This document shows positions 1 through 9,819 of a stretch of DNA of 64,000 nucleotides, piece by piece. Every line of letters begins with the position of its first letter. The stretch's first letter is position 1. A model generated the notes under the pieces. That model worked only from the letters and a program-made list of their open reading frames with translations. It was not told the DNA's origin and made no database searches. The position numbers and the translations under genes are program-made. The stretch lies in contig NZ_JAKEDT010000005.1 in NCBI RefSeq assembly GCF_021462525.1, positions 23,086 through 87,085 on the forward strand, written 5' to 3'. The DNA is from Thermus caliditerrae (GTDB lineage Bacteria > Deinococcota > Deinococci > Deinococcales > Thermaceae).

Positions 1-6
1 GGGCGC

Positions 7-2865
<2,859 letters not shown>

Positions 2866-2872
2866 CCGTGGA

Positions 2873-2878
2873 AGTATA
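2873..2878 (-). promoter_or_regulatory. Leaderless -10 box of uvrA
   Basis: Minus-strand TATACT seven bases upstream of the uvrA ATG, 27 bases after the PIN-toxin stop, so uvrA can be transcribed independently of the toxin-antitoxin pair. Confidence 0.6.
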
Positions 2879-2905
2879 CCACCCCTTCCCAGGAGGGACC
2901 AGGGG

Positions 2906-3304
2906 CTAAGGACGCAGGTGGATCAAGGGAACCCCTAGGTCGGGGGCTCGGGCCAAGGGGCCATCGGCGGTGAGCAGGGGGGCGGAAAGCTTTCGGGCCA
3001 AGGCCACGTAAAGGGCGTCGTAGGCCGTGACCCGGTCCTTGAGAGCCCAGGCTTCTTCCAGGAGAAGGCGGTGGTCCACCCGCCGCAGAGGCCAGCGGGC
3101 CAGGTCTTCCAGGGCCTCCCGGGCTCGCGCCTCTCCTAGCCTCCCTGAGAGCACCGCCTTGCGCAGAATGGCCAGTACCTCAGCGTCCAAAAGAGCAGGG
3201 GCGAAGAGGAGGGCGCTTTGAACCAGGGCCGCCACCTCCTGGCCCAGGGGGGTGCGGAGAAGGTACTCCCCCGCGGCGGAGGCGTCCAGCACGAGCCGCC
3301 TCAC
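2906..3304 (-). CDS. PIN-domain toxin, VapC type
   Basis: 132-residue PIN-domain ribonuclease, probable toxin of a type II VapBC pair. The acidic metal-binding set is complete: D7 (LVLDAS), E42 (DAEVLAIL), D96 (TAYDALY) and D114 (LLTADG). The reading frame extends much further upstream but only as a shadow; the GTG at 3302-3304 overlaps the stop of the upstream antitoxin (GTGA), implying translational coupling. VapC toxins usually cut tRNA or rRNA; the target here is unknown. Confidence 0.85.
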   Translation of the reverse strand: MRRLVLDASAAGEYLLRTPLGQEVAALVQSALLFAPALLDAEVLAILRKAVLSGRLGEARAREALEDLARWPLRRVDHRLLLEEAWALKDRVTAYDALYVALARKLSAPLLTADGPLARAPDLGVPLIHLRP

Positions 3305-3522
3305 TCCCGTTCCTCCCGAACCTCCTCTAGGAGCTTGGCTACCGGAACGCCTAGGTTCGCGGGTTCCCGCCTCCCAAGGCGCTCTTCCCACTCCTCGGTC
3401 TCCAGCTCCTTCCGGAGGGCTTCCAGGGCCAGTTCCTTCAGAGTGATTCCCCTGGCCCGGGCTCGGCGCAGGAGGCGCTCCTTGAGCTCGGGGGGAAGGC
3501 CCTTGATCTGGAGGGTGCTCAT
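3301..3522 (-). CDS. Antitoxin of VapBC-type pair (FitA/RHH-like)
   Basis: 73-residue small protein directly upstream of, and overlapping, the PIN toxin. The N-terminal part (STLQIKGLPPELKERLLRRA) looks like a ribbon-helix-helix DNA-binding segment, followed by an acidic C-terminus that would bind and neutralise the toxin. The ATG at 3522 has a TACAAT -10 box at 3529-3534 with six bases between, so it is probably leaderless. Antitoxins of this type usually repress their own operon. Confidence 0.8.
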   Translation of the reverse strand: MSTLQIKGLPPELKERLLRRARARGITLKELALEALRKELETEEWEERLGRREPANLGVPVAKLLEEVREERE

Positions 3523-3528
3523 GGCATG

Positions 3529-3549
3529 ATTGTAGCATGCGAATAGAAT
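3529..3549. promoter_or_regulatory. Divergent leaderless -10 boxes (antitoxin / SIS gene)
   Basis: Minus-strand TACAAT at 3529-3534 serves the antitoxin gene and plus-strand TAGAAT at 3544-3549 serves the SIS gene, each six bases from its start codon. The two promoters must overlap within a 33-base intergenic gap, so antitoxin binding could also affect the neighbouring gene. Confidence 0.6.
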
Positions 3550-3555
3550 GAAGGC

Positions 3556-4587
3556 ATGGTTTCCCGCATGCGCCTCGAGGCGGAGGAAGCCCCCCAGGTG
3601 GTGGAGCGCCTTCTCCGGGAGAACGCGGCCGAGGTGAAGGACCTCGCCGCCTTCCTCCGGCGGCGTCCCCCGGCTTTGGTCCTCACCGCCGCCCGGGGGA
3701 GTTCGGACCACGCGGCGCGTTTCGCCAAGTACCTCCTCGAGGCCCGCCTAAGGTGGCCCACCCTCTCCCTGGCCCCTTCCGTCCTCACCCTGTACCGGGC
3801 CCTGCCCCGCCCTCCCCAGCCTTCCCTGCTCCTGGCCTATAGCCAAAGCGGGGAAAGCCCCGACGTGGTGGAAACCGTGGCCGCCTACCGCCGCCAGGGG
3901 GTCCTCACCCTGGCCCTGGTGAACCGGGAGGACAGCCCCCTGGCCCGGGCGGCGGAGGTGGTCCTCCCCCTCCACGCGGGGGAGGAAAGGGCGGTGGCCG
4001 CCACCAAGAGCTTCCTGGCCATGATGGCCGCCACGGCCCAGCTCCTAGCCGACCTCTTGGAAGAGACGAGGCTCCGGGAGGCTCTCCCCGCCCTCCCTGA
4101 GGCCCTCCACCGGGCCTTGGTGGCCGGGGGGGATTTGGCCTACCTGGAAGACGTGGAGCGCCTTTTCGTCCTGGGCCGGGGCTTCACCTACCCCGTGGCC
4201 CTCGAGGCGGCCCTCAAGCTCAAGGAGGTGGCCGCCCTGCACGCGGAGGGGTTTTCCGCGGCGGAGTTCCTGCACGGGCCCCAGGCCCTTTTGGAGGAGG
4301 GCTTTCCCCTCTTGGCCCTGGTGCAGGGGGATGAGGCCCTGGAGGGCTTCCTAAAGACCCTGGAGGGCCTCCGGGCCAAGGGGGCCCACCTCCTGGTGCT
4401 CTCCCCGGAGCCCGACGCCCTGGCCCTGGCCCACACCCCCCTGGCCCTTCCCGTGGCCCTGGAGCCGGAGCTCACCCCCCTCCTCCTGGTCCAGGCCTTC
4501 TACCCCAAGGCCGAGGCCCTGGCCCGCGCCCGAGGCCTGGACCCGGACCACCCCCGCCACCTGGCCAAGGTGACCCGGACCCGTTAG
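3556..4587 (+). CDS. SIS-domain sugar-phosphate isomerase/deaminase (GlmS/NagB-II-like)
   Basis: 343-residue protein with two SIS domains, resembling the isomerase half of GlmS without the glutaminase domain. Visible motifs are RGSSDHAA near residue 48, SQSGESPD near 98 (phosphosugar binding), ATKSFLA, and ALEAALKLKEVA plus HGP in the second domain. Proteins of this layout include NagB-II glucosamine-6-phosphate deaminases and AgaS-type enzymes; substrate cannot be fixed here. The start is supported by TAGAAT six bases upstream. Its stop overlaps that of the convergent csaA gene. Confidence 0.85.
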   Translation: MVSRMRLEAEEAPQVVERLLRENAAEVKDLAAFLRRRPPALVLTAARGSSDHAARFAKYLLEARLRWPTLSLAPSVLTLYRALPRPPQPSLLLAYSQSGESPDVVETVAAYRRQGVLTLALVNREDSPLARAAEVVLPLHAGEERAVAATKSFLAMMAATAQLLADLLEETRLREALPALPEALHRALVAGGDLAYLEDVERLFVLGRGFTYPVALEAALKLKEVAALHAEGFSAAEFLHGPQALLEEGFPLLALVQGDEALEGFLKTLEGLRAKGAHLLVLSPEPDALALAHTPLALPVALEPELTPLLLVQAFYPKAEALARARGLDPDHPRHLAKVTRTR

Positions 4588-4913
4588 AAGACCTTCTCCC
4601 CCAAAGGCACCTCCCGTTCCGGCGCTAGGAGCACCACCCGCCCCGCCCCGTCCCTGGCCCCCAGGACCAGGACCTCCGAGGGGAAGCCGGCGATCACGCG
4701 GGTGCCCAGGTTCACCGCGCAGACCACCAGGCGGCCAATGAGATCCTCTGGGCGGTAGAGCTCGGTGATCTGGGCGGAGGAGGTCTTCACCCCCAAGGGC
4801 CCCAGGTCTACCCAGAGCTTGTAGCTGGGTTTCCTAGCCTTTTCGTGGGGCTCAGCCCTCAGGATGCGGCCCACCCGCAGGTCCAGGGTTTGGAAGGCGT
4901 GCAGGGCGTCCAT
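4584..4913 (-). CDS. csaA: CsaA-type tRNA-binding domain protein
   Basis: 109-residue stand-alone tRNA-binding (OB-fold) domain with the family signature DLRVGRIL near the N-terminus and VCAVNLGTRVIAGFPSEVL in the second half. CsaA proteins form dimers and are described as secretion-associated chaperones related to the C-terminus of MetRS; a T. thermophilus homologue has been structurally studied. Convergent with the SIS gene, the two stops overlapping in TTAG. The likely terminator hairpin of the tRNA-Ile gene lies upstream at 4977-4997. Confidence 0.88.
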   Translation of the reverse strand: MDALHAFQTLDLRVGRILRAEPHEKARKPSYKLWVDLGPLGVKTSSAQITELYRPEDLIGRLVVCAVNLGTRVIAGFPSEVLVLGARDGAGRVVLLAPEREVPLGEKVF

Positions 4914-4976
4914 ACCTGGATTTTGCCAGGAAGAGCCTTTCGGGGCGTTGGTGCACGCTTGCGGTACAAACGGGTT

Positions 4977-4997
4977 CCCGCCTCCTCAGGAGGCGGG
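4977..4997 (-). terminator. Hairpin downstream of tRNA-Ile
   Basis: CCCGCCT pairs with AGGCGGG around a seven-base loop. It lies 20 bases beyond the 3' end of the minus-strand tRNA gene and before csaA. No strong T-tract follows, so it may end transcription or act as a processing structure. Confidence 0.5.
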
Positions 4998-5016
4998 ATT
5001 TGTGTGGTCCTGAAGC

Positions 5017-5093
5017 TGGTGGGCCGTGCAGGACTTGAACCTGCAACCAACCGGTTATGAGCCGGCCGCTCTGACCGCTTGAGCTAACGGCCC
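5017..5093 (-). tRNA. tRNA-Ile2 (CAU anticodon, probably lysidine-modified)
   Basis: Read on the minus strand, a 7-bp acceptor stem (GGGCCGT/ACGGCCC), D-stem GCTC/GAGC, anticodon stem GCCGG/CCGGT with loop CTCATAA, and T-stem GCAGG/CCTGC form a complete cloverleaf. The anticodon is CAU. The TTAGCTCA start of the D-arm and the variable region resemble Ile2 tRNAs (AUA codons, converted by TilS) more than elongator Met, but that choice is an inference. The 3' CCA is encoded. Confidence 0.9.
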
Positions 5094-5106
5094 GCGCCGA
5101 AGGCTC

Positions 5107-5135
5107 ATTCTAGCACAAGGGGCCTAGGGGGCCAA
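5107..5135 (-). promoter_or_regulatory. Promoter of tRNA-Ile2
   Basis: On the minus strand, -35 TTGGCC (5130-5135) and -10 TAGAAT (5107-5112) are separated by 17 bases, ending 13 bases before the mature tRNA 5' end. Confidence 0.65.
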
Positions 5136-5180
5136 ACGTCCCGGTCCGCTCTGGTATAAGCTGGATGGCGGAGGTGGAAC

Positions 5181-5372
5181 ATGGCGGTGAACGAGAGCAC
5201 CACCGACCGGGTCATCCGTTTCGTCTTGGCCTTGGTCCTCTTCTACTTTGCCTTCCAGTCGGCTTCGCCCTGGAACTGGATTTTGGGCATCGTGGGCGTC
5301 GTTTTGCTTTTCACGGCCATCACCGGCTTCTGCGCCCTTTACAAGGTTCTGGGCATCAGCACCAAGAAGTAA
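5181..5372 (+). CDS. DUF2892 small inner-membrane protein
   Basis: 63-residue protein with two hydrophobic helices (about residues 13-28 and 33-50) and the DUF2892/YgaP-type pattern: polar N-terminus NESTTDRVIRF, then GIVGVVLLFTAITGFCALYKVLG. The single Cys in TGFCALY is typical of the family. Function unknown. A GGAGGT Shine-Dalgarno site precedes the ATG and a TATAAG box lies at 5155-5160. Confidence 0.85.
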   Translation: MAVNESTTDRVIRFVLALVLFYFAFQSASPWNWILGIVGVVLLFTAITGFCALYKVLGISTKK

Positions 5373-5402
5373 ACAGGGCGCAGGGTCCGTTGGGCGCTTT
5401 GC

Positions 5403-5936
5403 ATGGGGGCCTTGCCCTGGCCGGTGGCTCCCGGGGACCCCGTGCGGGTGGAGTTTTACAAGTTCCCGGGGGATAGCCTGCATTACTTCTGGGAGGCCAA
5501 GGTGGTGGAGGTGCGCCCCGAAGGGGTCCTCACCCTTTTGCCCCAGGGGGGAACCTTCCACCATGTGGCCAAGGGTAGGAGGGTGGTGCTGGACCACGAC
5601 GCCTACGTGGCCTTCTTCCCCGGGGCCTGGTACTCCGGCGGTCCCGACGTGTGCGAGGGGCGGGTCCTGGAGTACTACTGGAACGTCCAGACCCCGGCGG
5701 CGTGGACGGGAGAGGGGTTTCGCCAGTACGACCTGGAGCTGGACGTGAAGTGCCGCGCCGACCACACCTGCCAGGTTTTTGACCAGGAGGAATTCCTGGC
5801 CAAGCGCGCCCTTTACCCCAGCCTCTGGGTGGAGGAGGCAGAGAAAGCGGTGGAGGCCATCTTCCGCCACATGCGGGAGGGCCGCTGGCCCGTCTTGCCC
5901 CCTGGGGAACCCCTACCCTGGATGGAGCGAATCTAG
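5403..5936 (+). CDS. DUF402 family nucleoside phosphatase-like protein
   Basis: 177-residue protein of the DUF402 family, which includes a structurally studied nucleoside tri-/diphosphate phosphatase and the C-terminal part of archaeal RNA-binding FAU-1. Family features visible are the central aromatic/acidic stretch CEGRVLEYYWNVQTPA, the YDLELDVK strand with alternating acids, and a DQEEF motif. It follows the DUF2892 gene by 30 bases. Cytoplasmic. Activity in Thermus is unproven. Its last codons overlap the stop of the convergent secreted-protein gene. Confidence 0.8.
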   Translation: MGALPWPVAPGDPVRVEFYKFPGDSLHYFWEAKVVEVRPEGVLTLLPQGGTFHHVAKGRRVVLDHDAYVAFFPGAWYSGGPDVCEGRVLEYYWNVQTPAAWTGEGFRQYDLELDVKCRADHTCQVFDQEEFLAKRALYPSLWVEEAEKAVEAIFRHMREGRWPVLPPGEPLPWMERI

Positions 5937-6952
5937 GGTTGAAGGCGGGGCATGGGGATGTGCCCCTCCTCGTTCCCTCCGGGGCTCCAGGCCCTAAGGG
6001 GTTTCAGGGTGCGCCCCTCCAGGTGCCAGCGCCTTTTTAGGGCCACCTGGTAGAAGAGGCCCTTGAAGAAGCCGTGGAAGCTGTCCTCCCAGGTTTCTAG
6101 GTTTTGCGCCCTTAGGGGATAGTTGTGCCAGGCGGGGCCTAGGTAGAAAAGCCAGGGGTCCTCGAGGGGGCGCGTGTCCTCCGGGGGAAGGCCCAGGAGG
6201 GCGTTGAAGTAGCCCCTGAGGCGGCTTGCGGTGAAGAGCAGGTTCAGGTAGGGGTCTTCCAGAGCTTGCCGGGCCTCCGCCTCGCTCCGGGGGAAGGGCC
6301 GGGCGGGGTCCCAGGCTCCGAAGCGCTGCAGGCGGGCCTCCTGCTTCAGGGCGTCCTCCCAGCTCATCTGCGCCAGGCCTAGGGTCCGGCTCAGGGGAGC
6401 TTGCCCTTGGAGGGTGGCCAGCCGCTCGGCCAGGGTATCCGCCGCTTCGCGCACGCCACGGGAGAGGCCGAAGGCCTTGTCCCCCCCGTACTGCTCGTTG
6501 TCCACGATGGCTGCCAGCACCCCGTAAGGCAACCCTAGGGCGGAGGCGGCGGCCCGGATCTCCGTAGCGTGGGGCAGGACGTGGTGAGGCGCTACGGGGA
6601 GGCCTTCCAGGCTAACCCGGTTTCCCCTCGAGGCCTGCCCGATGGCTTGAACCCAGTGCCGTGCGGCCAGGAGAGCTTCCCGGGCCTCGAGGAAGGCGGC
6701 CCGCTTGCCGGAGCGCTGGTTTTTCAGCTCCAGGCGCACCAGCCGGTCGTAAGCCCGAGCGGCCTCAGCTCCCAGAAGAAGCTGGAGGCTGGCTTTGTTG
6801 GCGAGGTGCTGGGCCACCCAGACCTCCCGCTCCTGCCGCGGGTAGGGCAGGAGGTCTCGCAGGCTGGGCGAAGGGGGCGGGGGCGGGGGCAGGGGAAGGG
6901 CCAAAAAGAAAAGGCCCGCCGCCAGAAGGACGAGCCAGGGCCCCAAGGGCAT
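5933..6952 (-). CDS. Secreted/anchored protein with lysozyme-like (transglycosylase-like) core
   Basis: 339 residues from the ATG at 6950-6952; the upstream extension of the frame is a shadow of the NYN gene. Residues 5-20 form a signal/anchor helix followed by a Pro-rich linker (PPPPPPSPS), so the body should be outside the cytoplasm. No family is certain. The segment AAIVDNEQYGG (Glu153), followed about 40 residues later by LGLAQMSWEDA (192-200), resembles the catalytic Glu and the GLxQ motif of goose-type lysozymes and lytic transglycosylases. That is inference from short motifs. It is downstream of, and probably co-transcribed with, the NYN gene. Confidence 0.6.
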   Translation of the reverse strand: MPLGPWLVLLAAGLFFLALPLPPPPPPSPSLRDLLPYPRQEREVWVAQHLANKASLQLLLGAEAARAYDRLVRLELKNQRSGKRAAFLEAREALLAARHWVQAIGQASRGNRVSLEGLPVAPHHVLPHATEIRAAASALGLPYGVLAAIVDNEQYGGDKAFGLSRGVREAADTLAERLATLQGQAPLSRTLGLAQMSWEDALKQEARLQRFGAWDPARPFPRSEAEARQALEDPYLNLLFTASRLRGYFNALLGLPPEDTRPLEDPWLFYLGPAWHNYPLRAQNLETWEDSFHGFFKGLFYQVALKRRWHLEGRTLKPLRAWSPGGNEEGHIPMPRLQP

Positions 6953-6960
6953 GGGCGGCC

Positions 6961-7509
6961 TTAAGCCTGGGGGTCCTCCACGGGCGCGGGGGCGACCTCC
7001 ACGGTGGCCTCCACCGGATACCCCACGTAGGTGCGGCGGCCCCCCAGGGTCCTTTCCAGCACCTCCCGCCACTCGGGGAGGTTGAGGAAGCGGTCCGCCT
7101 GGTTTCTAAGTTCCAGGTCCGCCAGCTCGTGGAGCCCCAAGAGGTGAATCTCTTTGCCTAGGGAACGCAGGGCACTAAAGGTGTGCGCCAGCTCGCCGGA
7201 ACCGCTGGCCACGATGGCCCGGTCCCAGCGGGGGGAGGTGGTGAGGAGGTCGGTGGCCATCATGGCCTCAAACCGGGGCTCTCCCCGGACCAGGCGGCTT
7301 CGCACCGTGTAACCCATGAAGACCAGGGCGTCGATGAAGCGCTGCTGGCGCTCGTCCTCGGGGTCGGTGATGGGCACGTAGTAGAAAGCGTTGTAAAGCT
7401 GCTCTGGGGTGGCGAACTGGGTGAGCACCCGGCGGTGGTCCACGTTCCAGCCCAGGCGCTTGGCCGCCTGGTACATGTACGACCCGTCGATGAAAAGGGC
7501 AACCCGCAT
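6961..7509 (-). CDS. NYN-domain (LabA/DUF88) putative ribonuclease
   Basis: 182-residue PIN-like NYN domain protein. The N-terminus RVALFIDGSYMYQAAK carries the first catalytic Asp and the conserved N-Y/M region. Later acidic positions are MMATDLLTTS and a SGSGELAHTFSALRSLGKE motif equivalent to the SGDGDF...G loop; the usual SGDSD is SGSGE here, so one acid is altered. A Pro/Val-rich tail ends the protein. TAAGAT lies eight bases before the ATG. NYN proteins act in RNA metabolism. Confidence 0.85.
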   Translation of the reverse strand: MRVALFIDGSYMYQAAKRLGWNVDHRRVLTQFATPEQLYNAFYYVPITDPEDERQQRFIDALVFMGYTVRSRLVRGEPRFEAMMATDLLTTSPRWDRAIVASGSGELAHTFSALRSLGKEIHLLGLHELADLELRNQADRFLNLPEWREVLERTLGGRRTYVGYPVEATVEVAPAPVEDPQA

Positions 7510-7532
7510 ATGCCCCCATCTTAAGGCAAAGC

Positions 7533-7558
7533 CGAGGCCCAGGGTACCCTGGGCCTCG
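7533..7558 (-). terminator. Terminator of the ferredoxin-NADP reductase gene
   Basis: A 26-base perfect palindrome (CGAGGCCCAGGGT and its complement) lies 15 bases beyond the reductase stop, between it and the NYN start. The minus strand continues GCTTTGCC, a weak U-tract. Confidence 0.65.
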
Positions 7559-7572
7559 AGGGGACGAAGCCT

Positions 7573-8580
7573 TCAGGCAGGGGCCTTTTCCTCAGACTTC
7601 TCCGAGGAGTGGCCGGGGTTGACCTTGAGGGCGGGGTTGGCGTAGGCCGCCGCATGGTTGGCGGCGATGGCGGCCTCGCCGAAACCCAGGACAATCAGGG
7701 GCAGTTTCCCTGGGTAGGTGACGATGTCCCCACAGGCGTAGACCCCGGGGATGCTGGTGGCCATGGTGGTGTCCACCTTGATCTTGTTCTTTTCCAGCTC
7801 CAGCCCCCAGCCCGCCAGAGGCCCCAGCTTGGTGAGGTAGCCGGCCAGGATGAGGACCGCATCCACCCCCAGCGTCGTCTCCTCCTGGGTTTGGTTGTGG
7901 AAGATCACCGCCTTGCGCACCTCCCCGTCCCCTTCGATCCGCCGCACCTCGTAGGGGGTGAGGACGCGCAGCCTGCCTGCGTTGTGGGCTTCCATAAGCT
8001 CCTTCACGCTGGCCTCGTGGGCCCGGAACTGAGGCCTCCTGTGGATCAGGGTGATCTCCTGGGCGGTGCCCAGGAGGTTCAGGGCCCAGTCCACGGCACT
8101 GTCCCCCCCGCCCACGATCAAGACCCGCTTCCCTTGGAACTCGGCCTTGGCCTTGACGGCGTAGTAGACCCCTTTCCCCTCAAACTCCCGCTCCCCTGGG
8201 GCTCCCAGCCTCCTGGGCTCAAAAGCCCCCACCCCTGCGGCGATGATCACCGCCTTGGCGGTGAAGGTGTGGCCTAAGGAGGTGGTCACCTTAAAGTGTT
8301 CGCCCTCTTTCTCCAGGGTCTCCGCCCGCTCCCCCAGGTTGTAGATGGGGTTGAAGGGCGCCACCTGGTCCACCAGACCTTTCACCAGGTCTTTGGCGTA
8401 GACTTGGGGGAAGCCTGCCACGTCATAGATGTACTTTTCCGGATAGAGGGCGGAAAGCTGTCCCCCGGGCTCAGGCAGGGGATCGATGAAGCGAAAGGTA
8501 AGCCCCCGCATGCCCACGTAAAACCCCGCAAAGAGCCCCGCAGGCCCCGCACCGATGATGATCACATCCGTGTGCTCCAT
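7573..8580 (-). CDS. Ferredoxin--NADP+ reductase, thioredoxin-reductase type
   Basis: 335-residue FAD enzyme of the TrxR-like FNR family. [12 protein letters not shown] (residues 8-19) binds FAD, the GGQLSALYP segment is typical of this FNR group, [14 protein letters not shown] is the NADPH-binding fold and [12 protein letters not shown] the second FAD contact. The redox CxxC of true thioredoxin reductase is absent, which separates the two families. Transfers electrons between NADPH and ferredoxin or flavodoxin in the cytoplasm. Start has the site GGTGAG before ATG. The C-terminus ([11 protein letters not shown]) is a short charged tail. Confidence 0.92.
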   Translation of the reverse strand: MEHTDVIIIGAGPAGLFAGFYVGMRGLTFRFIDPLPEPGGQLSALYPEKYIYDVAGFPQVYAKDLVKGLVDQVAPFNPIYNLGERAETLEKEGEHFKVTTSLGHTFTAKAVIIAAGVGAFEPRRLGAPGEREFEGKGVYYAVKAKAEFQGKRVLIVGGGDSAVDWALNLLGTAQEITLIHRRPQFRAHEASVKELMEAHNAGRLRVLTPYEVRRIEGDGEVRKAVIFHNQTQEETTLGVDAVLILAGYLTKLGPLAGWGLELEKNKIKVDTTMATSIPGVYACGDIVTYPGKLPLIVLGFGEAAIAANHAAAYANPALKVNPGHSSEKSEEKAPA

Positions 8581-8659
8581 GGCCTCACCTCTCCTGGCAT
8601 TCTACGCACTTCCCCCTGCCCCCGCCCCCTTTTCGGTAAAGGGACGAAGGGCCCGAGGG

Positions 8660-9691
8660 CTACCCGACCTCCAGTACCACCTTGCCGAAAACCCGCCGCT
8701 CCTCCAGAAGGCGGTGCCCCTCCGCCGCCGCCTCGAGGGGCAGTACCTGGCCTACCACGGGCTTCAGCCTCCCCTGTTCCACGAAGCGGAGGATGGGGAA
8801 GAGGCGGCTTTTAGAGCCCATGGTGGAACCCAGGATGCTGATCTGGCGGAAGAACACGTGGGCGAAGGGCAGGGTGCCCTCGTAGCCCGAGGAGGCCCCA
8901 GCGATGGCGATCTTCCCCCCGTTGGCCGTGGCGCGGATGACCCCCTCAAAGTAGAGGGCTCCGGTGTGGTCCACCACCTTGTCCGCCCCTTTACCCCCAG
9001 TAAGGCGGCGCACCTCCTTGTACCAGTCAGGGTGGGTGTAGTTCACGGTCTCGTCGGCCCCAAGTTCCTTGGCCCTTCGGAGCTTGTCCTCCGAGCCTGC
9101 GGTGGCGATGACCCGGGCCCCGAAGAGCTTGGCGATCTGGATGGCGGCCACGCTGACCCCGCTGCCTGCGGCCATCACCAGAACGTCCTCTCCGGGCCGT
9201 ACCCCGAGCTTGTCCACCACCATCTGCCAGGCGGTGAGGAAGGTGAGGGGGATGGCGGCGGCCTCCACGAAGGAGAGGTTTGACGGTTTCCTGAGGAGGT
9301 TGACCTCGGGCACCACCAGGTACTCCCCATAGGCACCCCAGCGGTGCTCCCCCAGGATCTCGTACTTGGCGCAGAGGTTGTCCTCCCCCGCCAGGCACCG
9401 CTCGCAGTGGCCGCAGGAGAGCCCGGGGTTCACCACCACCTCGTCCCCCGGGGCGAAGGCGATTACCCCCGGTCCCACCGCGTCCACCACCCCGCTGGCA
9501 TCAGCCCCCAGCACATGGGGCAAGGGAAGCTTGGGGCTGGCTACCCCTTTGCGCACCCAGACATCCAGGTGGTTGAGGGCCGCCGCCTTAACTCGGATGC
9601 GCACCTCCTTGGGGCCCGGTTCGGGGGTAGGGACTTCCATCGCTTTGAGGACCTCCGGTCCCCCCCTGGCTTCCATGACCACGGCTTTCAT
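8660..9691 (-). CDS. Zinc-binding alcohol dehydrogenase / quinone-oxidoreductase-like MDR
   Basis: 343-residue medium-chain dehydrogenase/reductase. A structural zinc site is seen as CGHCERCLAGEDNLC (about residues 95-109). The catalytic-zinc Cys near residue 40 is replaced (NHLDVWVRKG), while HVLGADASG is present. The Rossmann segment is MAAGSGVSVAAIQIAK. Oxidises or reduces an unknown carbonyl with NAD(P). A GGAGG site precedes the ATG, and a minus-strand promoter lies at 9712-9740. Divergent from the peptide transporter. Confidence 0.88.
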   Translation of the reverse strand: MKAVVMEARGGPEVLKAMEVPTPEPGPKEVRIRVKAAALNHLDVWVRKGVASPKLPLPHVLGADASGVVDAVGPGVIAFAPGDEVVVNPGLSCGHCERCLAGEDNLCAKYEILGEHRWGAYGEYLVVPEVNLLRKPSNLSFVEAAAIPLTFLTAWQMVVDKLGVRPGEDVLVMAAGSGVSVAAIQIAKLFGARVIATAGSEDKLRRAKELGADETVNYTHPDWYKEVRRLTGGKGADKVVDHTGALYFEGVIRATANGGKIAIAGASSGYEGTLPFAHVFFRQISILGSTMGSKSRLFPILRFVEQGRLKPVVGQVLPLEAAAEGHRLLEERRVFGKVVLEVG

Positions 9692-9711
9692 CGCGCCTCC
9701 TTATGGAGGGG

Positions 9712-9740
9712 ATTTTCCCACGGCAAGGGCGAGGGGTCAA
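9712..9740 (-). promoter_or_regulatory. Promoter of the alcohol dehydrogenase gene
   Basis: Minus-strand TTGACC (9735-9740) and GAAAAT (9712-9717) are spaced by 17 bases. Its -35 box lies 19 bases from the -35 of the divergent peptide-transporter promoter. Confidence 0.5.
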
Positions 9741-9759
9741 GCATAGTGTGGGGGCAGTC

Positions 9760-9789
9760 TTGACAGTGTCTAGAAAGAGGGGGTACCCT
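9760..9789 (+). promoter_or_regulatory. Promoter of the peptide ABC transporter operon
   Basis: Consensus -35 TTGACA at 9760-9765, 18-base spacer, -10 TACCCT at 9784-9789. A leader of about 25 bases with AGGAGG at 9806-9811 precedes the ATG at 9820. Confidence 0.75.
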
Positions 9790-9819
9790 TACCGGCGTAA
9801 GCAAGAGGAGGCGAGCCCT

